Source of the DNA: Neorhizobium sp. SHOUNA12A
GTDB lineage: Bacteria; Pseudomonadota; Alphaproteobacteria; Rhizobiales; Rhizobiaceae
NCBI RefSeq assembly: GCF_023006505.1
Contig: NZ_JALBGV010000030.1
Span: 1-63,738 of the forward strand
Length of the DNA stretch: 63,738 bases
Direction of reading: 5' to 3'
The notes under the pieces were generated by a model. That model saw nothing but the letters and a program-made list of their open reading frames with translations, was not told the origin of the DNA and did no database searches. Both the position numbers and the translations under genes were made by a program. Of this stretch, positions 19,469-28,199 are shown piece after piece. Numbering within the stretch: position 1 is the stretch's first letter; every line of letters starts with the position of its first letter.

Positions 19469-19849
19469 CTACTCCGTGATCTCGACCGGATTGCCGTCGG
19501 GGTCCGATATCACCGCCTCGTAGAACCCATCTCCGGTCATGCGGGCCGGGGAGACGAGGATGCCCATCACTGCCGCCCTGGCGGCCATCTCGTCGACCGC
19601 CTTTCGGCTGCCGAGCGAAATTGCCATATGTGCGTAACCGGCGCGCTCCCGCGGCGCTTCCGGCGCAATCCACGGGCCGCTCATGATCTCGATCGTAGCG
19701 CCTTCGGAAAGGGTGAGGAATTTCGAGGAGAAGCCGGGGCGCCGACGGCTCTCATAGAGCGGGCTGGCGGTGGCGCCGAACATGTCTTCGAAGAACGCGA
19801 CGAGCCTGTCGAGTTCCGTTGTCCAAAGCGCGACATGCGCAAGTTTCAT
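19469..19849 (-). CDS. VOC-family (glyoxalase/bleomycin-resistance fold) protein
   Basis: 126 residues with two beta-alpha-beta-beta-beta repeats: MKLAHVALWTTELDRLVAFFEDMFGATAS at the N-terminus and YEAVISDPDGNPVEITE at the C-terminus. The terminal PDGNPVEI strand normally carries a metal-binding glutamate. Substrate is not predictable. The gene is convergent with the toxin gene. Confidence 0.82.
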   Translation of the reverse strand: MKLAHVALWTTELDRLVAFFEDMFGATASPLYESRRRPGFSSKFLTLSEGATIEIMSGPWIAPEAPRERAGYAHMAISLGSRKAVDEMAARAAVMGILVSPARMTGDGFYEAVISDPDGNPVEITE

Positions 19850-20049
19850 AACTCATCTCCCTCATGCCGGCTCCCGAACCGTCGCCGCCTATCTTTCGTC
19901 AAACGCGGCCTCGGTCCCGAGCGAAAAGACGCAACGATGCCATCTCTGGTAGTGCTGTTAAACATATCCTCAGCATTTTCCGCAATCCTTAACCATAGCG
20001 GGCCAACAGGATTTGGCCATGACCTCAAATGCAGCAATGGATCTTTCCA

Positions 20050-21861
20050 ATGACCATTAAATTCAAGCTTGTCGCCAGCGTCGTCGGCCTTGCGCTTGCA
20101 CTGGCTGCGACGACGACAGCCGCATTCATCGGAATGGACACGCTTTCGGCCCGTACCCGCGTGATCGTAGAAGATCGAATCGAGCCCATGGCGCAGATCA
20201 AGATGGTCTCCGACGCCTATGCGGTCACCATCGTGGATACCGCCCACAAGACGCGCAGCGGCGCATTCAGCTGGGAACTGGGCGAACAGACCGTCCGGGC
20301 AGCGCTTGTCACCGCCGACCGCGAATGGGCGGCCTACCAGGCAACCTACCTGACCGATCAGGAAAAAAGTCTTGTTCAGCGTTACCTCGGCGCTCATACC
20401 GAAACCACCAAGGCGGTCGGCGAGCTTCTGACGATCATGGGCAAGCGTGATCAGACGGCCCTGGATATCTATGTGACGAAGCGGCTCTACCCGGCGATCG
20501 AGCCGCTTGCCGAACCGCTGAACGCCTTGACCAAGCTGCAGCTCGACGTCGCGCATAAGAGCTTCGAGGACGCGCTGAAGGACAAGGTCAGCCTCTTCGT
20601 CTGGATGACCGTGATCGGCGTCATCTCGCTGATCGTGGTCGGCTTCTCGATCCGGGTCGTGCTGTCGGGCGTCGTCGGGCCGCTGCAGCGTCTGCAGGAT
20701 TGCATGCGGCGCCTCGCCGGCGGCGAACTGACGCTGACCATTTTCGGCATGGACCGCAGGGACGAGATCGGCGGGATGGCGGCGGCAGTCGAGATCTTCC
20801 GTCGGGCGGCGCTCGACAACAAACGGCTGGAAGACGAGGCCATCGAAGCCCGCAACCGGTCGGAAGCCGAGCGCATCGCCGCGCAGGAGCAAGCCGAGGC
20901 CGACGCATCCCAGAGGCTCCGCGTTGCGACATCCGGCCTTGGCGGCGGTCTGCGCCGGCTCGCCGCGGGCGATCTTTCCTTCCAGCTCGACGAAGCTTTC
21001 TCGGCGGATTTCGAGGCTCTGCGCCACGATTTCAATACCTCGATCGCCCAGCTCGCCAGCACGCTGGCGCAGATTGCCGGCAGCGCCGAGGCGATCGACG
21101 GGGGAACCCAGGAAATCAGCCAGTCCGCATCCGACCTGTCGCGCCGCTCGGAGCAGCAGGCCGCTTCGCTCGAAGAGACGGCCGCCGCACTTGATCAGAT
21201 TACCGCGAATGTCAGTTCCGCGTCCAAAAAAGTCGACGAGACGCGCCAGATCGCTGCGGAAGCCAATTCGTCCGCCGCCCGTTCCGGCGAAGTTGTGGCC
21301 AATGCCGTCGAGGCGATGCGCCGCATCGAGGAGAGTTCCAGCCAGATCTCCAACATTATCGGGGTTATCGACGAGATCGCCTTCCAGACCAACCTTTTGG
21401 CGCTGAATGCCGGCGTCGAGGCAGCGCGCGCCGGTGAGGCTGGCAAGGGCTTTGCGGTCGTCGCACAGGAAGTCCGCGAACTCGCGCAGAGGTCGGCGAA
21501 CGCTGCCAAGGAGATCAAGGCGCTGATCCAGAACTCGACAGTCGAAGTCGGCCATGGCGTGAAATATGTCCGCGATGCGGGTGAATCGCTGAAGTCGATC
21601 GAGGGCTATATCGTCACCATCAACGGCCATGTGGACGATATCGCCCGCTCGGCCCGTGAGCAGTCGACCGGGCTTTCGGAGATCAATTCGGCCGTCAACC
21701 AGATGGACCAGATGACCCAGCAGAACGCTGCCATGGTCGAGGAAACGACGGCAGCGAGCTCCGGTCTTGCCGAAGAGGCTTCGAAACTGCGCCAGATGGT
21801 CAGCCAGTTCCAGCTCGGCGCCGGCTCGCCCCAGGCCGGGCGGCGTCGCCGCGCCGCCTGA
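20050..21861 (+). CDS. methyl-accepting chemotaxis protein
   Basis: 603 residues. An N-terminal membrane helix ([19 protein letters not shown]), a ~155-residue periplasmic helical sensor domain, a second helix near residues 185-207 ([18 protein letters not shown]), two HAMP-like segments and a cytoplasmic signalling domain with the hairpin tip [21 protein letters not shown]. Two methylation helices flank it ([30 protein letters not shown]). The C-terminus (RRRRAA) lacks a CheR-tethering pentapeptide. The ATG seven codons into the longest frame is preferred because the membrane helix starts at once. The ligand is unknown. Confidence 0.9.
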   Translation: MTIKFKLVASVVGLALALAATTTAAFIGMDTLSARTRVIVEDRIEPMAQIKMVSDAYAVTIVDTAHKTRSGAFSWELGEQTVRAALVTADREWAAYQATYLTDQEKSLVQRYLGAHTETTKAVGELLTIMGKRDQTALDIYVTKRLYPAIEPLAEPLNALTKLQLDVAHKSFEDALKDKVSLFVWMTVIGVISLIVVGFSIRVVLSGVVGPLQRLQDCMRRLAGGELTLTIFGMDRRDEIGGMAAAVEIFRRAALDNKRLEDEAIEARNRSEAERIAAQEQAEADASQRLRVATSGLGGGLRRLAAGDLSFQLDEAFSADFEALRHDFNTSIAQLASTLAQIAGSAEAIDGGTQEISQSASDLSRRSEQQAASLEETAAALDQITANVSSASKKVDETRQIAAEANSSAARSGEVVANAVEAMRRIEESSSQISNIIGVIDEIAFQTNLLALNAGVEAARAGEAGKGFAVVAQEVRELAQRSANAAKEIKALIQNSTVEVGHGVKYVRDAGESLKSIEGYIVTINGHVDDIARSAREQSTGLSEINSAVNQMDQMTQQNAAMVEETTAASSGLAEEASKLRQMVSQFQLGAGSPQAGRRRRAA

Positions 21862-21923
21862 GGCGAAGCTTGCCTGGTTCGCAGTCAAACTGGTAAGCCG
21901 TGCCAAGGCGATCGAGAGGCTGC

Positions 21924-22430
21924 ATGGCTGCGGATATCGGGCAGGGACTTTGGGATTTCGCATTGCGGCTTTATGGTACGCCCGGTGTCGGCGAAGCCTG
22001 CCTGCTGCTTCAGGACGAAAGCGGCGTCGACGTGCCGGTGCTGTTGTTCTCCGCCTGGCTCACGATGAATTCCGTGGCGCTTTCGGCCACAGAGATTGTC
22101 CGTATCGACGGCCTCGTCGCCGACTGGCGCAATGAGGTGGTGAAGCCGCTCCGCGCTGTGCGCCGGCGGTTGAAGAGCGGGCCGCATCCGGCCCCCACCA
22201 AAGAAACGGAAACCCTGCGCAACGGCGTGAAGGGTGTCGAACTCAGTTCGGAAAAGATCGAGCTGGCGATGCTGGAGGCCGAAGGGCAGGCGCTGATGGC
22301 AGCCGATGGTTCAACGGGCGATGCAGCTGGCAATCTCAGAAACGTCGTGAGGTTTTTCCGGGGAACGGAGCCGGATGAGACGACCGCCACGGCGCTTGCG
22401 GTCATCGAAAATGCGCTCGCTGCTCTTTAG
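21924..22430 (+). CDS. TIGR02444/DUF2390 family protein
   Basis: 168 residues: GLWDFALRLYGTPGVGEACLLLQDESGVDVPVLLFSAWL at the N-terminus is the hallmark of this family, followed by helices with VVKPLRAVRRRLK and KIELAMLEAEGQAL. The function is unknown. GAGAGG lies nine bases before the chosen ATG. It begins 62 bases after the MCP gene, but nothing links it to chemotaxis. Confidence 0.8.
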   Translation: MAADIGQGLWDFALRLYGTPGVGEACLLLQDESGVDVPVLLFSAWLTMNSVALSATEIVRIDGLVADWRNEVVKPLRAVRRRLKSGPHPAPTKETETLRNGVKGVELSSEKIELAMLEAEGQALMAADGSTGDAAGNLRNVVRFFRGTEPDETTATALAVIENALAAL

Positions 22431-22452
22431 AGTCGACATCCGGAGCACAAAA

Positions 22453-23037
22453 TCAGTGCTGGCCGAGTGAACCCGGGCCGTCCTTCCAGCGCTTGACCAT
22501 CGGCAGGTGGATATCGAGGAGATCGAGCGCGCGGCCGACCGTCTGGGTCACCATTTCATCCAATGAGTTGGGCTTCGAATAGAAGGCGGGCACCGGCGGC
22601 ATGACGATTGCGCCGTTGCGGGTTGCCTGGTCCATCAGCGCGATGTGGCCGGCATGCAGCGGCGTCTCGCGAAACAACAGCACGACGCGCCGGCGTTCCT
22701 TCAGACAGACGTCGGCCGCGCGCACGATCAGCTCGTCATTGTAGCAGTTGGCGATGCCGCTTAGCGTCTTCACCGAACAGGGTGCGACAAGCATTCCGGC
22801 AGTACGGAACGAGCCGGAGGAAAGCGCCGCGCCGATATCCTTGTGATTATAGAGCACGTCGGCCAGGCTCTTGATCTCTTCGGCACTCATGTCGATCTCG
22901 TCGACCGCCGTGCGAAAAGCGGAAGGCGAGATCACCGCATGGGTCTCGACATCCTCGACCTCCCTCAAAAGCTGCAGGGCGCGAACGCCATAAACGACAC
23001 CGGAAGCTCCGGTGATGGCGATGATGATGCGGCGCAT
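22453..23037 (-). CDS. ubiX: flavin prenyltransferase UbiX
   Basis: 194 residues. ITGASGVVYGVRALQLL is the UbiX/Pad1 N-terminal FMN loop, and LLFRETPLHAGHIALMDQATRNGAIVMPPVPAFY is the conserved prenyl-phosphate/FMN region. The enzyme joins dimethylallyl phosphate to FMN to make prFMN for UbiD-type decarboxylases. No ubiD homologue is present in this window, so it may serve ubiquinone synthesis or an aromatic decarboxylase encoded elsewhere. Confidence 0.92.
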   Translation of the reverse strand: MRRIIIAITGASGVVYGVRALQLLREVEDVETHAVISPSAFRTAVDEIDMSAEEIKSLADVLYNHKDIGAALSSGSFRTAGMLVAPCSVKTLSGIANCYNDELIVRAADVCLKERRRVVLLFRETPLHAGHIALMDQATRNGAIVMPPVPAFYSKPNSLDEMVTQTVGRALDLLDIHLPMVKRWKDGPGSLGQH

Positions 23038-23453
23038 GGGACTTTTCCCTGAACAATCTATTGCGACGCCTTAACGCCACTTTCCGACGGGCGCAATGCG
23101 GCGATCGTCGATTGCTCGCACGTGTTCGGCCACGGCCTCGCTGCTGACTGATTCCACGCAAAAAACTCGCCGACGCGTTCTTCGAAAAGCTTGCGATGCG
23201 TGCCGTGATGGTTGATCATGTGGCCGATGCCGGATTAGCGGAGGCTATTGCGACGGCGGCTGTTGCCGCGCCAGTCATGTCAGCTGCACCATCGGCACCT
23301 ATTTCCCCTGCGGCTCCCGAAGCTGCCGGACCGTCTGTCGCGTTTGCGGCAACGGCCGCGCGGCCTCTCAGCCGTATGCCCCATATCGCGGCGGCATCGT
23401 CGTCGTTATTGCCATCGCGGCTCTCGCCGCCCGATTTTTAACAGGAGGGGCTG
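23038..23453. other. 416-base intergenic stretch; no confident gene
   Basis: Nothing recognisable on either strand. One plus-strand frame (about 23216-23450) is cysteine-rich but has no start codon or ribosome site and runs out of frame into coxS; it is listed as a finding only. The last bases hold the coxS ribosome site (ACAGGAGGGG). Confidence 0.5.
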
Positions 23454-23945
23454 ATGTCCCGCATCACCATCACCGTCAATGGTACGCCGCAGACGCGCGA
23501 GGTCGAAGACCGGACGCTGCTCGTGCAGTTCATCCGCGAACATCTCGGTCTCACCGGTACCCATGTCGGCTGCGACACCACCCAGTGCGGCGCCTGTACC
23601 ATCCATCTCGATGGCGTGGCCGTGAAGAGCTGTACGGTGCTTGCCGTCGCTGCCGACGGTTCGAAGGTGACGACGATCGAGGGGCTGGCCGAAGGCGGCA
23701 AGCTGCATGACGTGCAGCAGGCTTTCCGCGAACATCACGGCCTGCAATGCGGTTATTGCACGCCAGGCATGATCATGGCCTCGGTGGACATGATCCGCCG
23801 CCATGACGGCATGCTCGACGAGCATACCGTGCGCCACGAACTCGAAGGCAATATCTGTCGCTGCACCGGCTACCACAACATCGTCAAGGCAGTGCTGGAT
23901 GCCGCCGAGAAGCATCGCGCGGCACATGCCGTCGCGGCCGAATAA
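23454..23945 (+). CDS. (2Fe-2S) small subunit of a CO-dehydrogenase/xanthine-dehydrogenase-type hydroxylase
   Basis: 163 residues with both [2Fe-2S] sites: GCDTTQCGACTIHLDG (plant-type cluster) and QCGYCTPGMIMAS plus NICRCTGYHNIVKAV (helical-domain cluster). CoxS-type subunits pass electrons from the molybdopterin subunit to the FAD subunit. AGGAGG precedes the ATG. The FAD subunit follows after 17 bases, but no molybdopterin (CoxL) gene is present on either side, where it would normally be part of the operon. Confidence 0.92.
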   Translation: MSRITITVNGTPQTREVEDRTLLVQFIREHLGLTGTHVGCDTTQCGACTIHLDGVAVKSCTVLAVAADGSKVTTIEGLAEGGKLHDVQQAFREHHGLQCGYCTPGMIMASVDMIRRHDGMLDEHTVRHELEGNICRCTGYHNIVKAVLDAAEKHRAAHAVAAE

Positions 23946-23962
23946 GCGGGGAGGATCACGCC

Positions 23963-24778
23963 ATGTACGCAACGACTTATCACAAGCCGAAGACGCTGGC
24001 CGAGGCCGTCGATCTCTACACGAATTCCGACGAGCCCTCCTATCTCTCCGGCGGGCACACGCTGATCCCGACGCTGAAGAGCCGGCTTGCCGCACCCGCG
24101 CACCTGATCGACGTGCGCAACATTCCGGAGCTTTCGGGCATCGAAGTCACCGCTGACAAGGTGATAATCGGCTCGGCGACCAAGCATGCCGTCGTCGCCG
24201 CGTCCAAGGAAATCAAGGCTGTCATCCCGGCGCTTGCAGGCCTTGCGGGTTCGATCGGCGACGTTCAGGTGCGCCACATGGGCACGATCGGCGGCTCGAC
24301 CGCCAATAACGACCCGGCCGCCGACTATCCGGCCGCCGTGCTGTCGCTCGATGCGATCGTCCATACCGACCGCCGCAAAATTCCCGCCAAGGACTATTTC
24401 CAGGGTCTCTACACGACCGCATTGGAACCGGGTGAAATCCTCGTCCGCGTCGAGTTCAGTATCCCGGAAATCGCCGGCTACGCAAAATTCCGCAACCCGG
24501 CCTCGCGTTATTCGATGGCTGCTTCCTTCGTCAGTAAACACCGCGACGGCCATATCCGCGTCGCGATCACCGGTGCGGGCAACGAGGGCGTGTTCCGCTG
24601 GACCGAGGCCGAGGAGTTGCTGACCGAGAACTTTTCGGCCGAAGCGCTGGAAAGCCTCACCATCGACCCGTCGCGGATGATGGGCGACATGCACGCGCCG
24701 GCCGACTATCGCGCCCACCTCGTGGCGGTGATGACCCGCCGCGCGGTGCAGAACCTTGGCGGCACGCATATCCTCTAA
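23963..24778 (+). CDS. FAD-binding medium subunit of a CO-dehydrogenase/xanthine-dehydrogenase-type hydroxylase
   Basis: 271 residues. The FAD-binding motifs are clear: YLSGGHTLIPTLKSR near the N-terminus and HMGTIGGSTANNDPAADYPA in the middle, followed by the C-terminal CODH_C-like domain. Length is normal for CoxM. GGGGAGG lies before the ATG. It ends the cluster, with a convergent MarR gene downstream, so the catalytic large subunit must come from another locus or be lost. Confidence 0.9.
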   Translation: MYATTYHKPKTLAEAVDLYTNSDEPSYLSGGHTLIPTLKSRLAAPAHLIDVRNIPELSGIEVTADKVIIGSATKHAVVAASKEIKAVIPALAGLAGSIGDVQVRHMGTIGGSTANNDPAADYPAAVLSLDAIVHTDRRKIPAKDYFQGLYTTALEPGEILVRVEFSIPEIAGYAKFRNPASRYSMAASFVSKHRDGHIRVAITGAGNEGVFRWTEAEELLTENFSAEALESLTIDPSRMMGDMHAPADYRAHLVAVMTRRAVQNLGGTHIL

Positions 24779-24868
24779 GCACAGAGGCTTTGACACCGAA
24801 ATGGCCGCCGGAGCGGCACGCCGGTCAGAAACCATCGCGGCAGGCCACGCACCCGCGAGACGGTACCC

Positions 24869-25369
24869 TCAAGAATGCTGGGGTGTGCCGAAGGTCGCGG
24901 CGATCCGGCCGAGCACTGCGATCAGCACCGCCTTGTCCTTGCCGGCGATCTCGTCAAGACGCCGATTGTAGACGACTGCGATCGCGTGCAGCTGCTCCTG
25001 CATGCGGCGGCCATTTTCGGTGAGCCTGACGCTATAGCTGCGTTGGTCGTCGGGGTTCGACTGCCGTTCGATCAGTCCGCGATGGGACAATGCCTTGAGG
25101 CTGGAGGTGAGCGTCGAGCGGTCGCGGCCGCAGATGCGGCTGAGCTCCGACGGGGTCATGCTTTCCCGTTCGGCAAGCACTGTCAGAAGCGCATACCACC
25201 CGGGCTTCAGATCCGCCTTGCCGGCCGCCCTGGCAAAGGCCTGGAAGGACGTCTCCTGCGCCACCCTCAGATGATAGCCGATCAGGTTCCGGAACATGGC
25301 CGGGACAGGCATCTCGCCGTCCGCGGATTCCGTATGCGTGTCCTGCCGCGTCGATGCTTCCACCGCCAT
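24869..25369 (-). CDS. MarR-family transcriptional regulator
   Basis: 166 residues with a MarR winged helix: LKPGWYALLTVLAERESMTPSELSRI, GRDRSTLTSSLKALSHRGLIER and the wing NPDDQRSYSVRLTENG. The ATG is chosen because GGGAGGAG sits directly before it; an in-frame extension of 17 codons upstream is disfavoured. A near-palindrome about 54 bases upstream is a candidate operator. Effector and targets are unknown; the convergent cox-type genes or the MFS pump are candidates by position only. Confidence 0.87.
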   Translation of the reverse strand: MAVEASTRQDTHTESADGEMPVPAMFRNLIGYHLRVAQETSFQAFARAAGKADLKPGWYALLTVLAERESMTPSELSRICGRDRSTLTSSLKALSHRGLIERQSNPDDQRSYSVRLTENGRRMQEQLHAIAVVYNRRLDEIAGKDKAVLIAVLGRIAATFGTPQHS

Positions 25370-25422
25370 TTTCGCACTCCTCCCAATATGGACCCTAGTA
25401 GGAATAGGGGAGTGCAGCAAGA

Positions 25423-25440
25423 TAGTTTGACATCAAATTA
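25423..25440. promoter_or_regulatory. candidate MarR operator
   Basis: TAGTTTGA-CA-TCAAATTA is an 18-base inverted repeat with one mismatch per arm, upstream of the marR-like gene. MarR proteins commonly bind such near-perfect palindromes. Confidence 0.5.
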
Positions 25441-25579
25441 CCTTGCTTTGACCGATTGTCCGACAAAGCCGGGCGGACTGCAAGCAAGCAATGGACATAC
25501 GGCTGTCGCGGGAACGATCTGCGGCCGGGTCGAGGCTAAGCGGAACCCGCGCCGGATGACGGCGCGGGTGAGAGCAGAT

Positions 25580-26998
25580 CTACTCGGCGGCCTGGTATCG
25601 ATCGGCAGCGGGAGAAGGTTTGGGGCCGAGCGCCGCGATCAGGGTGATCAGCACGGCGAGCGTCGCGACGAAGGCGACAGCGGCGGAGTAGGGCTCCCAG
25701 CCGAAGGTCGGAGCGCCGCTGAACACGGCAGACGTTGCCGCCAGCACCACCCCGCCACCGATCTGGAAAGCGGCGAAGAACATGCCGGAGGCAAGCCCCG
25801 ACTTGTCCTCCTCGATATCGGCCAGCGCCGCGACCTGAATGGACGGGAAGGTCATGGCATAACCGAGGCCGAGCGGGATCTGCGACAGTATGACGAGCAG
25901 GATCGGGTCGATATGGCCGACCGACAGGACCCAGAAGATGTAGCTGATCGCCTGCAGTCCGACGCCCGCCGTCATGAAACCGGTTGTGCCGCGGTTCTGA
26001 GCAAGGGTCGCGAAACGAGGCGCCAGGAACATCACGAAGGCGCCGGCGCCGGCAAAGCAGAAGCCTGTCGCAAAGGCCGACCAGCCATAAACGTCCTGAT
26101 AATAGAGCGTCGCGGTGAACTGGAAGCCGATATAGGCGCCCTGATAGAGAAAGCCGACGATATTGGCATGGGTAAGCCTGGCGCGGCGGAACATCGCCAG
26201 CGGCACCATCGGGTCTTTATGGCGGGCTTCGATGGCGAGGAAGCCGAGGATCAGCACGATTGCTGCCACGAGCGAGCCCCAGGTGAAGATATCAGCCCAA
26301 CCGGCCGAGGCCGCATTGGTGATGCCGAACACGAAAAGCAGCAGACCGGGGGTGATGGTGATTGCGCCGGCCCAGTCGAAGCCGGGACGCGGCCCGGTGC
26401 GGCGCGCGTCGAGCGGCAAGGCTATCGGTGCCAGAAGCAGGGTCAGGATCGCGACCGGCGCGCCCATCACCAGCGTTGCCCGCCAGCTGATCAACGTCGC
26501 AGCGCCGCCGAGCACCATGCCGAGCACAAAGCCGGCGGCCCCGGTGGAGGCGAAGAGGCCAAGCGCCTTGGCGCGCTGTGGGCCTTCGCCGAAGACCGCC
26601 AGCAGAAGTGCCAGCGCGGCCGGTGCCGTGAAGGCTGCGGCGATGCCCTTGACAAGCCGGGCCGCGATCAGCGTCGGGCCGCTGTCGACGAACCCACCGG
26701 CGATGCTGGCCGCCGCAAAGACCGCCAGCGACCAGAGGAAGACGCGGCGATGGCCGAAAATGTCGGCCACCCGGCCGCCGAGCAGCAGGAAGCCGCCGTA
26801 ACCGAGCACATAGGCGCTGACCGCCCATTGCAGGGAGGTGGCTTGCATGCCGAGCTCGGCCTGGATAGCGGGCAGTGCGACGCCGATTGTGGAGACATCC
26901 ATCGCGTCGAGAAAATTGGCGGTGCAGAGCAGCAGCAATGCAAGCCCCGCAGCCCCTCGGAATTGAGGATTGCTCATGGGATTGTAATCCTTGTTCAT
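25580..26998 (-). CDS. MFS transporter, DHA2-like (14-helix drug efflux type)
   Basis: 472 residues with about 14 hydrophobic segments. The N-terminal LLLLCTANFLDAMDVSTIGVAL (motif D1-like), GGRVADIFGHRRVFL (motif A) and a gapped central loop with AIEARHKDPMVPLAMFRR are typical of DHA2 drug:H+ antiporters. The start is taken at MNKDYNP; MSNPQ seven codons later is an alternative. It is divergent from a LysR-type regulator, the usual arrangement for an inducible efflux pump. Confidence 0.87.
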   Translation of the reverse strand: MNKDYNPMSNPQFRGAAGLALLLLCTANFLDAMDVSTIGVALPAIQAELGMQATSLQWAVSAYVLGYGGFLLLGGRVADIFGHRRVFLWSLAVFAAASIAGGFVDSGPTLIAARLVKGIAAAFTAPAALALLLAVFGEGPQRAKALGLFASTGAAGFVLGMVLGGAATLISWRATLVMGAPVAILTLLLAPIALPLDARRTGPRPGFDWAGAITITPGLLLFVFGITNAASAGWADIFTWGSLVAAIVLILGFLAIEARHKDPMVPLAMFRRARLTHANIVGFLYQGAYIGFQFTATLYYQDVYGWSAFATGFCFAGAGAFVMFLAPRFATLAQNRGTTGFMTAGVGLQAISYIFWVLSVGHIDPILLVILSQIPLGLGYAMTFPSIQVAALADIEEDKSGLASGMFFAAFQIGGGVVLAATSAVFSGAPTFGWEPYSAAVAFVATLAVLITLIAALGPKPSPAADRYQAAE

Positions 26999-27068
26999 GC
27001 TGCCCCCGGAGCGGGGAGGTCGAACCGGGCCGGCAGAGGAACGAGAAATTGCCCATCTTCGTGACCTA

Positions 27069-27088
27069 TTGCAAATTGATAATTGCCA
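27069..27088. promoter_or_regulatory. possible LysR operator between MFS and LysR genes
   Basis: TTGCAAATT-GAT-AATTGCCA is an imperfect AT-rich dyad in the 108-base divergent promoter, the place where a LysR protein would control both genes. Confidence 0.4.
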
Positions 27089-27106
27089 TGGCACATATTA
27101 CTGACG

Positions 27107-28069
27107 ATGATGAATGATGCGACCCTTCGAAAGTTCGACCTCAACCTGCTTCTGGCCTTTGCGGTGCTGATGCAGGAACGCAACGTCAGTCGCGCCGCCG
27201 AGCGGTTGCTACTCGGACAACCAGGCCTGTCGGCGGCCTTGAAGCGGTTGCGCGAGGCGCTGGACGACGACCTGTTCGTACGTGTCGGACGTGGTTTGCA
27301 GCCGACGCCCCGGGCGCTGGCGATTGCGCCTGTGATCGAGGACGCGCTTTCGAACATCGAACGGGCGATCCGGCCGCCGGCCGCGTTCGACCCGAAAAGC
27401 TGGGAAGGCGAGTTCCGCGTCGGTATGTGCGACAATCTCGAATCGGCTTTCTTCGGCCCGCTCGCCGCCCGTCTGCGGCAGCTCTCGCCCGGATCGCGGC
27501 TGATCGGCGTCGCCTCGGAACGGCGTGACGTTTCGCGCATGCTGGATGACGGCGCCTTCGATTTCAGCGTCGCGGTGCACGGTGAGCCGCCCTCCTGGCA
27601 TGTCCGCGCGCCGCTCTTCACCCAGTCGTCCGTCTGCATCTACGACCCCGCACAGATCAAGCTCAAGGCGCCGCTCGGCCTTGACGCCTATGCCGATGCG
27701 CCACATGTCGCCGTCTCCTTCGAGGGCAATTCTTCGACCAGCATCGACGTAGCACTCGCCGGTCACGGTAAAACCCGCAGTGTCGTGGCGACGGTGCCGC
27801 GGTTCTCGGCACTGCCGACGGCGCTACGGGCCATGCCGGCCATCGCCACCATTCCGGAATCGATCGCCCGCTGCATGGCCCAGCTTCACAATCTGGCGAT
27901 CGACCTGCCGCCGATCGACCTGCCGGCCGAGCCGGTGAGCATGCTCTACCGACGCGTCGACCATGCGGACAGCCGTTCCTCATGGTTTCGCACCCTCTTC
28001 GTGGAGGTCGCCGGCGCGGCGCTTGAAGCCTCCGGCTGCAAGATGGGAATTTCGCAGATCGCAGCTTGA
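27107..28069 (+). CDS. LysR-type transcriptional regulator
   Basis: 320 residues. RKFDLNLLLAFAVLMQERNVSRAAERL, QPGLSAALKRLREALDDDLFVR and GLQPTPRALAI form the winged-helix DNA-binding domain and linker of the NodD/SyrM-like LysR subgroup. The effector domain follows (FRVGMCDNLESAFF onward). Two tandem ATG codons make the exact start uncertain by one residue. Divergence from the MFS gene suggests it controls that pump. Confidence 0.88.
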   Translation: MMNDATLRKFDLNLLLAFAVLMQERNVSRAAERLLLGQPGLSAALKRLREALDDDLFVRVGRGLQPTPRALAIAPVIEDALSNIERAIRPPAAFDPKSWEGEFRVGMCDNLESAFFGPLAARLRQLSPGSRLIGVASERRDVSRMLDDGAFDFSVAVHGEPPSWHVRAPLFTQSSVCIYDPAQIKLKAPLGLDAYADAPHVAVSFEGNSSTSIDVALAGHGKTRSVVATVPRFSALPTALRAMPAIATIPESIARCMAQLHNLAIDLPPIDLPAEPVSMLYRRVDHADSRSSWFRTLFVEVAGAALEASGCKMGISQIAA

Positions 28070-28199
28070 GCCCGGCAAGCGGCCGGTTTTCGGAAATCAA
28101 CACATGACGGCTTGATGCCGCTTGCCCGGCATGGTCTGTTGAGGATGAATATTGAGCCGCCACAGGGTCTTGAGCCCATTTTCCAGTGATGAGAGTGAC

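Noticed and set aside
19846..21963. A 705-codon minus-strand frame opposite the chemotaxis protein
   Set aside because: Antisense shadow of the MCP gene, with no recognisable domain.
23196..23441. An 81-codon alanine/proline-rich frame between ubiX and coxS
   Set aside because: No ribosome site and low-complexity composition from GC-rich DNA; no family resemblance.
24875..27064. A 729-codon plus-strand open frame covering the MarR and MFS genes
   Set aside because: It is antisense to two well-recognised genes; its composition (long runs of R, G, E, D, H, Q) is typical of the complementary frame in GC-rich DNA.
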